This document shows positions 29,942 through 38,116 of a stretch of DNA of 64,000 nt, piece after piece (positions within the stretch are counted from its first letter, which is position 1; each line of letters begins with the position of its first letter). The translations under genes and the position numbers were made by a program. The stretch comes from Streptomyces tibetensis (GTDB lineage: Bacteria > Actinomycetota > Actinomycetes > Streptomycetales > Streptomycetaceae): positions 124,001-188,000 of the forward strand of contig NZ_SZVW01000005.1 of NCBI RefSeq assembly GCF_007655005.1. The letters are read 5' to 3'. Under the pieces are notes generated by a model. The model worked only from the letters and a program-made list of their open reading frames with translations, ran no database searches and was not told the DNA's origin.

Positions 29942-30829
29942 CTACGTATCGCACTCCAGCACGCTGCGGCACAGCGCGCACCGCGCCCGGACCCGCCCCC
30001 GCACCGGCACCCTGATCCGCTGATGGCACGTGGGGCAGGGGAACGACACCCGCAACCGCCCGCCCCCGTCGGGCGAGAACGCGTACGGCGCCCCCGGCTG
30101 CTGCGGGCCCGCCGCAGCGTGCCGCCGGTCCCGGGCGTACCGCCGCCGCCCCGCCCATCCCGCCGCCGTCAACGGCGGCTGCCGCTCGTCACGGCGGGCC
30201 AGCTCCATCCCCTTCACATACGCCGTGTACGCCTGCGCACTGGTGAACCACACCGCCGGGTCCTCCCCGAACGCCAGCGCCCGCTTGGCCAGCACGTACC
30301 CGAACTCCTCCGGCGTGAGGTACCCCAGCTTCTGCGACGACGCCCCGTCCTCCCGGTAGGCGTCCAGCAGCAGCCACCCCGCACCCAGATACGTCGTCAC
30401 CGTGTCCGTGAGGATCTCGTTGTCCCGCACCCCCGGGAAGGACAGGTCCAGGCGATGCAGGTACACATGCGTCACCTCGTGCGCCAGGGCCGCCCCGATG
30501 TCCCGCCGATGCGTACGGAACCGGTCGTTCAGCTCCACGAAGTACTCCGGCCCGGCCGTGAGCTCCACATTCGCCGCGTGCCGCATCTCCCGGAAACTCA
30601 CGACCAGCCGGGCATCCGGCAGCCGGTAGTGCCGCACCAGCTCGTGCGCCACCCGCTGCGCCCCCAGATACAGATCGTCCGTGTCGCAGAACGCCACGTC
30701 GACGGGGAGCACACTCGACGCGAACGTCCGGACGGTGTCGTGGGACAGTCGCCTGTACAGCGCCGTGACAGCGGCCCGCACCGTCTCCAGATGCGGGTAG
30801 CCGTGCTCGACCGGCCCGTCGTTCGCCAC
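29942..30829 (-). CDS. Putative HExxH metallopeptidase with C-terminal zinc ribbon
   Basis: 295 residues from the GTG at 30829, behind GGGGGTGAG. The central domain has AHEVTHVYLH (HEVTH at 117-121), the zincin motif, with a downstream DNEILTDTVTTYLG that could give the third ligand. The C-terminus is a zinc ribbon with CPTC (265, 268) and CALC (284, 287). No signal peptide or membrane helix is visible, so it should act in the cytoplasm. I do not recognise the family beyond these motifs. A -10-like TACAGT (minus strand, 30864-30869) may belong to its promoter. Confidence 0.72.
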   Translation of the reverse strand: MANDGPVEHGYPHLETVRAAVTALYRRLSHDTVRTFASSVLPVDVAFCDTDDLYLGAQRVAHELVRHYRLPDARLVVSFREMRHAANVELTAGPEYFVELNDRFRTHRRDIGAALAHEVTHVYLHRLDLSFPGVRDNEILTDTVTTYLGAGWLLLDAYREDGASSQKLGYLTPEEFGYVLAKRALAFGEDPAVWFTSAQAYTAYVKGMELARRDERQPPLTAAGWAGRRRYARDRRHAAAGPQQPGAPYAFSPDGGGRLRVSFPCPTCHQRIRVPVRGRVRARCALCRSVLECDT

Positions 30830-31148
30830 GTCTCACCCCCAAGACGCCCCTGAACCCGGTTCCACTGTACGAGGACGAGCCCCACCACGGACGGCCCCGG
30901 CACGGCGAAATCCGGCCGTCACCTCTCGCGCACCACCGGCAGCATCCGGGCCGTGACCAGCGAAAGATCGTCCCCACGTACAGCTCCCGGGCACCCCGCT
31001 TCCACCCGCGGCCCGGCTCCCGGGAACGGACCCGCGTCCGGGCCGTCCCCGGCGGCCACGAGGACATCCGCTTCCACAAGCAACTCTTACCGCCGAGGGA
31101 TGAGACGCCCTTCGGCCACCCGTCATGATCCCCGTAGGCTGACGCCCC
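30830..31148. other. Intergenic region before chorismate mutase
   Basis: Holds the divergent promoters of the HExxH gene (minus) and chorismate mutase (plus; a TAGGCT about 10 bases before its ATG). From about 30961 to 31107 one plus frame is open and GC-rich at third positions but contains a TTA codon and no start, so it may be a gene remnant. Nothing else is recognised. Confidence 0.4.
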
Positions 31149-31499
31149 ATGACCACCAGCAACACCGGTTCCCGCGACGTCGACCCCGCCGTCCGCGAAG
31201 AGCTCGCCCGGCTGCGCGACAGCATCGACAACATCGACGCCGCCGTCGTCCACATGCTCGCCGAGCGCTTCAAGTGCACCCAGCAGGTCGGCCACCTCAA
31301 GGCCCGGCACCAGCTGCCGCCCGCCGACCCGGCTCGCGAAGCCCGCCAGATCGCCCGGCTGCGCGCCCTCGCCGAGAACGCCAAACTCGACCCCGCCTTC
31401 GCCGAGAAGTTCCTGAACTTCATCGTCGCCGAGGTCATCCGCCACCACGAGCGCATCGCCGACGAAGCGCTCAACGGCGCCACCCCCGGCGGCAACTGA
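31149..31499 (+). CDS. Chorismate mutase, AroQ class
   Basis: 116 residues, all-helical. It converts chorismate to prephenate for phenylalanine and tyrosine. AroQ features are present: REELARLRDSIDNIDAAVVHMLAERF (helix 1 with the conserved Arg and Asp), a TQQVGHLKARHQLP segment with the active-site Lys, ADPAREARQIARLRALAE, and a C-terminal helix with FLNFIVAEVIRHH. Length suits the stand-alone AroQ-delta type of actinobacteria. A -10-like TAGGCT sits about 10 bases upstream, so the message may have a very short leader. It competes with the Trp branch served by the trp genes at the start of the window. Confidence 0.93.
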   Translation: MTTSNTGSRDVDPAVREELARLRDSIDNIDAAVVHMLAERFKCTQQVGHLKARHQLPPADPAREARQIARLRALAENAKLDPAFAEKFLNFIVAEVIRHHERIADEALNGATPGGN

Positions 31500-31635
31500 C
31501 GTCCCGCGCGCCCCGGGGAGTGACACGGCGGCCCGCTCGGGGCATGCTGCGCTGTACACAGCATGTCAGCCGGCGAGCACTGCGCGTCAGTGTCCCGGAC
31601 TACTCTGGTCCTCCACGAGGGAGGGGCGTGGGGCC

Positions 31636-32187
31636 ATGCCGTCGGATACCAGGATCCTCATCGTCGACGACCACGAGGACACGCTGTACGCGCTCGAAAG
31701 CGCCCTGGCCCCGCTGGGCTACCAGCTCAGCCGGGCCACCAGCGGCGACGAGGCACTCAAGCAGGTGCTCCGCGGCCAGGTCGGCCTGCTGCTGCTCGAC
31801 GTGCGCATGCCCGGCGTCAGCGGACTGGAGGTCGTGCGCTACATGCGGCGCGTGGAGCAGACCCAGCACATCCCCGTGATCCTGCTCACCGGCTTCGGCG
31901 CCGACCACGAACTGACCACCACCGCCTTCCGGCTCGGCGTCGCCGACCTCGTCCTGAAACCCGTCGACCCCTGGGCCCTGCGCACCAAGGTCCGCTACCT
32001 CTACGACGCCCACCGGCGCCATCTCGCCCTGCAACGGGAGGTGCACCGCCTGCGCGCCCTCGCAGGGGAGCACACCGAGACCGCCGCACACCCCGCGCGC
32101 CCCGCACTGCCGCATCCCGACGCGCACGTGCCCACCCAGCGCCCCATGGGGGCGCACGCCGGGGAGCTCGAAAAGGACCGCACCTAG
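31636..32187 (+). CDS. Response regulator receiver protein without DNA-binding domain
   Basis: 183 residues from the ATG at 31636, preceded by GAGGGAGGGGCG. The receiver domain is complete: acidic pair Asp11-Asp12 with His13 in VDDHED, phospho-acceptor Asp55 in LLLLDVRMPG, Thr in LLTGFG, and Lys in LVLKPVDPW. After residue 125 there is only a short helix (LALQREVHRLRAL) and a disordered Pro/His-rich tail, so no output domain is visible. It may act by protein contact. No histidine kinase gene lies beside it. Confidence 0.88.
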   Translation: MPSDTRILIVDDHEDTLYALESALAPLGYQLSRATSGDEALKQVLRGQVGLLLLDVRMPGVSGLEVVRYMRRVEQTQHIPVILLTGFGADHELTTTAFRLGVADLVLKPVDPWALRTKVRYLYDAHRRHLALQREVHRLRALAGEHTETAAHPARPALPHPDAHVPTQRPMGAHAGELEKDRT

Positions 32188-32254
32188 ACCGGACATTGGG
32201 CACGTACCGATCCGCCTCTGTGCCTTGCCGACGCCATCAGGCAGCATGTCTCGC

Positions 32255-34738
32255 ATGTCCGTACTGACGCGCGACGAAGCGCAGACCCGAGCAGAGCTCC
32301 TCGACGTCCACCACTACACGATCGAACTCGACCTGACCGGCGGCGACGACACCTTCGACTCCCGCACCCTGATCAGGTTCGCTGCCCGCGTGGACGGGGA
32401 CACCTTCGTCGAGCTCAAGCCCGCCGAGCTGCGCTCCGTCACCCTCGACGGACACCCCCTGGACCCGGAGGCACTGGACGGCAACCGGCTCACCCTGCCG
32501 AACCTCACCGCCGGCGAGCACGAACTGCACGTGGACGCCCGGATGCGCTACTCCCGCACCGGCGAGGGCATGCACCGCTTCACCGACCCCACCGACGGCG
32601 AGACCTACGTCTACACCCAGCTGTTCATGGAAGACGTCCAGCGCGTCTTCGCCGCCTTCGACCAGCCCGACCTCAAGGCCGTCTTCGAACTGTCCGTGAC
32701 GGCCCCGCAGAACTGGACCGTCCTCGCCAACGGCATCACCGAACAGGCCGACGGCGTATGGACCGCGGCCCCCACACCGCTCATCTCCACCTACCTGGTC
32801 GCCGTCGCCGCAGGCCCCTGGCACTCCGTGCGCACCGAACACCGCGGCCTGCCCTTCGGCCTGCACTGCCGCCGCTCCCTCGCCCCCCACCTGGACGCCG
32901 ACGCCGACGAACTCCTCGACGTCACCCGCGCCTGCTTCGACCGCTACCACGAGAAGTTCGACGAGCCCTACCCGTTCGACTCCTACGACCAGGCCTTCGT
33001 GCCCGAATTCAACGCCGGCGCCATGGAGAACCCGGGCCTGGTCACCTTCCGCGACGAGTTCGTCTACCGCTCCGCCGTCACCGACACCGAACGCCAGACC
33101 CGCGCCATGGTCATCGCCCACGAGATGGCCCACATGTGGTTCGGTGACCTCGTCACCCTCAAGTGGTGGGACGACATCTGGCTGAACGAGTCCTTCGCCG
33201 AGTACATGGGCTACCAGACCCTCACCGAAGCCACCCGCTTCTCCGACACCTGGACCGACTTCGGCGTCACCCGCAAGTCCTGGGGCTACGACGCCGACCA
33301 GCGCCCCTCCACCCACCCCGTCGCCCCCGAGGCCGTCGACGACACCGCCTCCGCGCTGCTCAACTTCGACGGCATCTCCTACGCCAAGGGCGCCAGCGCA
33401 CTGCGGCAACTGGTCGCCTGGCTCGGCGAGAAGGACTTCCTCGCCGGCATCAACGCCCACTTCGCCCGGCACAAGTACGGCAACGCCACCCTCGCCGACT
33501 TCATCGACAACCTCGCCGGCGCCACCGACCGCGACGTCCACGCCTGGGCCGACGCCTGGCTGCGCACCACCGGCGTCGACACCCTCACCCCGCGCATCAC
33601 ACCCGGCGAGCACGGCACCTGCGCCCTCACCGTCGACCGCGCCGGCAGCCGCCCGCACCGCATCGCCGCAGGCCTCTACGACCGCGACCTCGGCGACGAC
33701 GGCGGCCAGCTCGTGCTGCGCGAACGCCTCCACCTCGACCTCCCGCACACCGAGACCCACCCCATCGGCAAGCGGCCCGCCCTGCTCCTCCTCAACGACG
33801 GCGACCTCACCTACGCCAAGGTCCGCTTCGACCCCGAGTCCTTCGAGACCGTCCGCAAGGAACTGTCCGGACTGCCCGAACCGCTCACCCGCGCGGTCGT
33901 CTGGAACGCCCTGCGGGACGCCGTCCGCGACGGCGAACTCGCCCCCGTCGCCTACCTGGAGACCGCCCGCGCCCACCTCCCGCTGGAGACGGACCTCGCC
34001 ATCGTCCAGGGCGTGCTCGCCTTCGCCGCCACGTACATCGCCGACCGCTACCTCACCCCCGAGGAGCGGCCCGCCGCACTCGCCACCCTCTCCGAACTGT
34101 GCCGCGACCTCATCCGCCGCACCGAGGACGGCGACAACCCCGGCCTGCGCCTGATCGCCGTACGCCACCGCATCGACGTGGCCGCCCACCCCGACACCAT
34201 CGCCGCCTGGCTCGCCGACGGCACCGTGCCCGGCGGCCCCGAGCTCGACCCCGAGCTGCGCTGGCGCGTGCTCGCCCGGCTCGCCGTCCTCGGCGCGACC
34301 GACGAGGCCGCCATCGCCGCCGAACTGGAACGCGACCCGAGCGCCACCGGCCAGGAGGGCGCCGCCCGCTGCCGCGCCGCCCTGCCCGACCCCGAGGCCA
34401 AGGCCCGCGCCTGGCAGGCCATGTTCGGCTCCGACGACCTGTCCAACTACCTGTTCACCGCCACCGCCCGCGGCTTCTGGCAGCCCGAACAGGGCGAGCT
34501 GGTACGCGAGTACGTCGGGCGCTACTACGCCGACGCGGTCGCCGTCGCCGACCGCCGGGGCCCCGCCATCGCCGACGCCGCCGGCCGCTGGGCCTTCCCC
34601 GCCCACGCCGTCGACGCGGACACCCTCCGCCTCGGCGAGGAATGCCTGCGCGCCGCCGACCCCATCCCCGCGCTCCGGCGCAAGCTGGTGGACCAACTGG
34701 ACGATCTGGCGAGGGCGTTGCGGGTTCAGGGGGGATGA
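32255..34738 (+). CDS. pepN: Aminopeptidase N (M1 family)
   Basis: 827 residues from the ATG at 32255 (MSVLTRDEAQ, aligning with the LTREEAQ start of actinobacterial PepN); an ATG at 32246 is equally possible. The enzyme removes N-terminal residues from peptides. M1 motifs are intact: exopeptidase motif GAMEN, zinc site HEMAH (289-293) with the third ligand Glu312 in LNESFAEYMGY, and the large ERAP1-like C-terminal helical domain from about residue 520 on. No export signal is seen. Many Streptomyces carry more than one pepN, so this may be a second copy. Confidence 0.95.
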   Translation: MSVLTRDEAQTRAELLDVHHYTIELDLTGGDDTFDSRTLIRFAARVDGDTFVELKPAELRSVTLDGHPLDPEALDGNRLTLPNLTAGEHELHVDARMRYSRTGEGMHRFTDPTDGETYVYTQLFMEDVQRVFAAFDQPDLKAVFELSVTAPQNWTVLANGITEQADGVWTAAPTPLISTYLVAVAAGPWHSVRTEHRGLPFGLHCRRSLAPHLDADADELLDVTRACFDRYHEKFDEPYPFDSYDQAFVPEFNAGAMENPGLVTFRDEFVYRSAVTDTERQTRAMVIAHEMAHMWFGDLVTLKWWDDIWLNESFAEYMGYQTLTEATRFSDTWTDFGVTRKSWGYDADQRPSTHPVAPEAVDDTASALLNFDGISYAKGASALRQLVAWLGEKDFLAGINAHFARHKYGNATLADFIDNLAGATDRDVHAWADAWLRTTGVDTLTPRITPGEHGTCALTVDRAGSRPHRIAAGLYDRDLGDDGGQLVLRERLHLDLPHTETHPIGKRPALLLLNDGDLTYAKVRFDPESFETVRKELSGLPEPLTRAVVWNALRDAVRDGELAPVAYLETARAHLPLETDLAIVQGVLAFAATYIADRYLTPEERPAALATLSELCRDLIRRTEDGDNPGLRLIAVRHRIDVAAHPDTIAAWLADGTVPGGPELDPELRWRVLARLAVLGATDEAAIAAELERDPSATGQEGAARCRAALPDPEAKARAWQAMFGSDDLSNYLFTATARGFWQPEQGELVREYVGRYYADAVAVADRRGPAIADAAGRWAFPAHAVDADTLRLGEECLRAADPIPALRRKLVDQLDDLARALRVQGG

Positions 34739-34776
34739 CGGGGGCTAGGACCGACGGGGACGGGGATGCGGTCGCC

Positions 34777-34818
34777 GACCTGCGACCTGCGACCTGCGAC
34801 CTGCGACCTGCGACCGGC
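34777..34818. repeat. 7-bp tandem repeat after pepN
   Basis: Five exact GACCTGC units and one GACCGGC unit in direct tandem, in the non-coding region between pepN and the decarboxylase gene. Confidence 0.95.
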
Positions 34819-34984
34819 GACAACGCGGCAGATGCGCGTGCCGGGCCCCGCGTCTGAGACCTGATCCAAACGACAGGCCCTGGGGCGCTCGAACGGGCCG
34901 CTGACCGCTTCGCCCCTTCTCGGCCCGGGCCGAGGGCCGCACGGCCGACTCCGGGAACCCGGGCCGGCGGCCGCGCGCCCGGGC

Positions 34985-35215
34985 CGGTTCTCGGGCTTGT
35001 GGACGTGCGGGTCGGCCTGTTCAGCGGTCGCTGGAGGTGCGGGGCCGGACTGTTCAGCGGTCGCTGGACGTGTGGGATCGGCCTGTTCAGCGGTCGCTGG
35101 AGGTGCGGAGCCGACCTGTTCAGCGGTCGCCGGACGTGCGGGGCCGGCCGGTTCTCGGGCTTGTGGACGTGCGGGGTCGACCTGTTCAGCGGTCGCTGGA
35201 GGTGCGGGCCGACCG
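34985..35215. repeat. 33-bp minisatellite upstream of the DesA/DesB-like pair
   Basis: Seven units of 33 bp. Five carry TGTTCAGCGGTCGCTGG, two carry GGTTCTCGGGCTTGTGG in the same place, so two unit types alternate as type 2, four of type 1, type 2, type 1. The period is a multiple of three, and both strands stay open across it (LFSGRW-type undecapeptides on plus, PATAEQ-type on minus), but neither frame has a credible start. The 561-bp gap 34739-35299 contains this array, the 7-bp array and otherwise nothing recognised. Confidence 0.93.
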
Positions 35216-35299
35216 GTTTGCCCCGCGGGAGATACCTCCACCCGGGTCGGGTCGTTGAGCCGTACGGGCGTCTCGCCCCGCGCCCCGGAGGTCAGACCC

Positions 35300-36694
35300 A
35301 TGAGCACGCCGCCCCTCGCCTCAGGCCCCGAAGGCCCCCGCGCCCTGCGGCCGTTGCTCGACACCGTCCTCGAGGCGCTGGACACCGGCGCCCGGGCCCG
35401 GGGCGGACCGCTGCCGACGGGCGGACCAGGCGTGGTCGCCGCCCGCCTGCGGGAAGCGGTGGGGGAGCTCCTGCCCGACCAGGGCGACCCCCACGCCCTG
35501 CCCACCCTGGTCCGGGCCTTCGCGGAAGGCGCCGCCGACCCGGCCCACCCCCTGTGCGCCGCCCACCTCCACTGCCCACCCCTCGCCGTCGCCACCGCCG
35601 CCGACCTCGCCGCCTCGGCCCTCAACCCGTCCCTGGACTCCTGGGACCAGGCCCCGGCGGCCTCGGAACTGGAGGCCCTGGCGGCAGGCGTGCTGGCCAG
35701 GCTGGTCTACCCGGACAGCGACACGGCCGACTCCCTCGTCACCACCGGCGGCACCGAATCCAACCAACTCGCCCTGCTCCTCGCCCGGGAAGCGCACGGC
35801 GGATCCGTCCGGCTCGTGTGCGGAACCAACGCCCACCACTCACTGCCCCGCGCTGCCTGGCTGCTCGGACTGCCCGAACCCGTCGTCGTACCCGCCCCGG
35901 GCGGCACGCTCGACCCCGACACGCTCGACGAGACGCTCACCCGCCTGCCCGGCCCCCTGCTCGTCGCCGCCACCGCCGGCACCACCGACGCCGGACGCAT
36001 CGACCCACTGCCCGAGATCGCCGCCCGCTGCGCCGCCCACGGCGCCCGTCTGCACATCGACGCCGCATACGGCGGAGGCCTCCTCTTCAGCGACCGCCAC
36101 CGCACACGGCTCACCGGACTCGACGCCGCCCACACCGTCACCCTCGACCTGCACAAACTCGGCTGGCAACCGGTCGCCGCCGGCCTCCTCGCCGTCCGCG
36201 ACCCCCGCGACCTCGCCGCCCTGCGGCAGCACGCCGACTACCTCAACGCCGACGACGACACCGAGGCCGGACTCCCCGATCTGCTCGGCCGGTCCCTGCG
36301 CACCACCCGCCGCCCCGACGTCCTCAAGATCGCCGTCACCCTCAAAACCCTGGGACGCGCCGGCCTCGGCGCGCTCGTCGACCAGGTCTGCGCCCACGCC
36401 CGGGTGTTCGCCGCCCTCGTCGACGCCCACCCCGGCTTCGAACTGCACGCCCCGCCCGACATCAGCACCGTGCTGTTCCGGCCCAAGGGCGCCACCGACA
36501 CCACCGTGGCCGCCGTACGCCGCGCGCTGCTCACCGACGGCCGGGCCGTCCTCGGCCGGGCCCGCCTCGACGGCCGGCTCTGGCTCAAGGCCACCCTCCT
36601 CAACCCCGCCACCGGGCCCGACGACCTGGCCGCCCTGCTGCACCTCGCGGCAACGAGCCGAGCCACCCTCGTGGAAGGACACACCCCCCGATGA
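35300..36694 (+). CDS. PLP-dependent group II amino acid decarboxylase (DesA-like)
   Basis: 464 residues from the ATG at 35300. Group II decarboxylase features: TTGGTESNQLALLLAR, the ring-stacking His pair in CGTNAHHS, Asp254 in LHIDAAYGG that holds the pyridine nitrogen, and the PLP lysine Lys286 in TLDLHKLGWQ. Being fused by ATGA overlap to an N-hydroxylase gene, it fits the siderophore lysine decarboxylases (DesA, L-lysine to cadaverine) more than aromatic decarboxylases. An ornithine or diaminobutyrate substrate cannot be excluded. The usual partners DesC and DesD are absent here. Confidence 0.85.
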   Translation: MSTPPLASGPEGPRALRPLLDTVLEALDTGARARGGPLPTGGPGVVAARLREAVGELLPDQGDPHALPTLVRAFAEGAADPAHPLCAAHLHCPPLAVATAADLAASALNPSLDSWDQAPAASELEALAAGVLARLVYPDSDTADSLVTTGGTESNQLALLLAREAHGGSVRLVCGTNAHHSLPRAAWLLGLPEPVVVPAPGGTLDPDTLDETLTRLPGPLLVAATAGTTDAGRIDPLPEIAARCAAHGARLHIDAAYGGGLLFSDRHRTRLTGLDAAHTVTLDLHKLGWQPVAAGLLAVRDPRDLAALRQHADYLNADDDTEAGLPDLLGRSLRTTRRPDVLKIAVTLKTLGRAGLGALVDQVCAHARVFAALVDAHPGFELHAPPDISTVLFRPKGATDTTVAAVRRALLTDGRAVLGRARLDGRLWLKATLLNPATGPDDLAALLHLAATSRATLVEGHTPR

Positions 36695-38103
36695 ACCCCG
36701 CACCGACCCCCGACCCCGACGCCCCCCGCGACCTCGTCGGCATCGGCATCGGCCCCGCCAACCTCTCCCTCGCCGCCCTCGCCCACCCGCTCGGCGGCCT
36801 CGACACCGTCTTCTACGACCAGAACCCCGCCTTCGGCTGGCACCCCGGCCTGCTCATCGAGGGCGCCACCCTCCAGGTCCCGTTCCTCGCCGACCTGGTC
36901 TCCCTCGCCGACCCCACCAGCCCCTGGACCTTCCTCAACTACCTCAGGAGCCGCGAGCGGCTCTTCCCCTTCTACTTCGCCGAGCGCTTCCACATCCACC
37001 GCGCCGAGTACGACGCCTACTGCCGCTGGGTCAGCGAGAACCTCCCCGGGCTCCACTTCGGCCACCAGGTCGACGCCGTCCGCTGGAACCCCGAACGCGA
37101 CGTCTTCGAGGTCGACTTCACCCAGCTCGACAGTGACGGAGAAGCAGAAGCCCTCGGCCGCACCTACACCCGCGACGTCGTCCTCGGCATCGGAACCGAG
37201 CCCTACGTCCCCGACCCCCTCAAGCCCCTCGTCGAGGCCCCCGGCGTGCCCGTCGTACACGCCGCCGACTACCTCGACCACCGCGCCGCCCTGCTCGCCG
37301 CCGAACACGTCACCGTCGTCGGCATCGGACAGTCCGGCGCCGAGGTCTTCCTCGACCTGCTGCGCAACCGGCCCGCCGGACGCGAGAAACTGCACTGGCT
37401 GGGCCGCACCGAGGCCTTCGCGCCCATGGAGTACTCCAAGCTCGGCCTGGAGCACTTCACCCCGGACCACACCCGCTACTTCCACGCCCTGCCCGAATCC
37501 ACCCGCGACCGGCTCGTCGAGGGCCAGTGGCAGCTGCACAAGGGCATCGACGCCGCCACCATCGCCGCCGTCCACGACGAGCTCTACCGCCGCACCCTGC
37601 ACGGCGGCTGGCCCGACGCCGTCCTCACCCCCGGCGTACGGGTCCGCACCGCCGGCCGGGTCGCCACCACCAAAGTGGAACTGCACCTGGAGCACGACCT
37701 GCAAAGCAGCCGCTCCCGCCTCACCACCGACGCCGTCGTCCTCGCCACCGGCTACCGCGAACGCCCCCTCGACCGGATCCTCGCCGGCCTCGACCCCTAC
37801 ATGCGCCGCGACAACAAGGAGCGGCCCCGCATCGACGAGGACCACCGGCTCGTCCTCGACCCGTCCGTCACCGGCACGGTCTACGTCCAGAACGCCGAAA
37901 CCCACACCCACGGCGTCGGCGCCCCCGACCTCGGCCTCGCCGCCTGGCGCAGCGCGATCATCCTCAACTCCCTGACGGGCAGGGAAGCCTACGCACTCCC
38001 GAGCCGCACCGCCTTCACCACCTTCGGCCTCACTCAGCGGGCGCACGTCCCGCCGCCCCGCGAGGCACCGGCCCTGACGCCGCTGGTCGACGACCGAAGG
38101 TGA
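36691..38103 (+). CDS. Lysine/ornithine (cadaverine) N-hydroxylase, DesB-like
   Basis: 470 residues from the ATG at 36691, overlapping the decarboxylase stop. It belongs to the SidA/IucD/PvdA flavin monooxygenase family that N-hydroxylates amines for hydroxamate siderophores. FAD-binding GIGIGPANLS (residues 17-26), the FGWHPGLLIEGATLQVPFL segment, NADPH-binding VVGIGQSGAEVF (about 209-220) and the C-terminal LATGYRERP motif (GYR in place of ATGY) are present. With the decarboxylase it would make an N-hydroxylated diamine such as N-hydroxycadaverine. No acyltransferase, NIS synthetase, siderophore exporter or binding protein lies nearby. Confidence 0.9.
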   Translation: MNPAPTPDPDAPRDLVGIGIGPANLSLAALAHPLGGLDTVFYDQNPAFGWHPGLLIEGATLQVPFLADLVSLADPTSPWTFLNYLRSRERLFPFYFAERFHIHRAEYDAYCRWVSENLPGLHFGHQVDAVRWNPERDVFEVDFTQLDSDGEAEALGRTYTRDVVLGIGTEPYVPDPLKPLVEAPGVPVVHAADYLDHRAALLAAEHVTVVGIGQSGAEVFLDLLRNRPAGREKLHWLGRTEAFAPMEYSKLGLEHFTPDHTRYFHALPESTRDRLVEGQWQLHKGIDAATIAAVHDELYRRTLHGGWPDAVLTPGVRVRTAGRVATTKVELHLEHDLQSSRSRLTTDAVVLATGYRERPLDRILAGLDPYMRRDNKERPRIDEDHRLVLDPSVTGTVYVQNAETHTHGVGAPDLGLAAWRSAIILNSLTGREAYALPSRTAFTTFGLTQRAHVPPPREAPALTPLVDDRR

Positions 38104-38116
38104 CGAAGCGCGCGGC

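Noticed and set aside
34985..35215. CRISPR array
   Set aside because: The 33-bp units are contiguous with no unique spacers, and no cas genes are present.
34726..35625. Minus-strand gene with PATAEQ repeats across the minisatellite
   Set aside because: It has lower GC at third positions than real genes here, overlaps the well-supported decarboxylase start, and has no plausible ribosome site.
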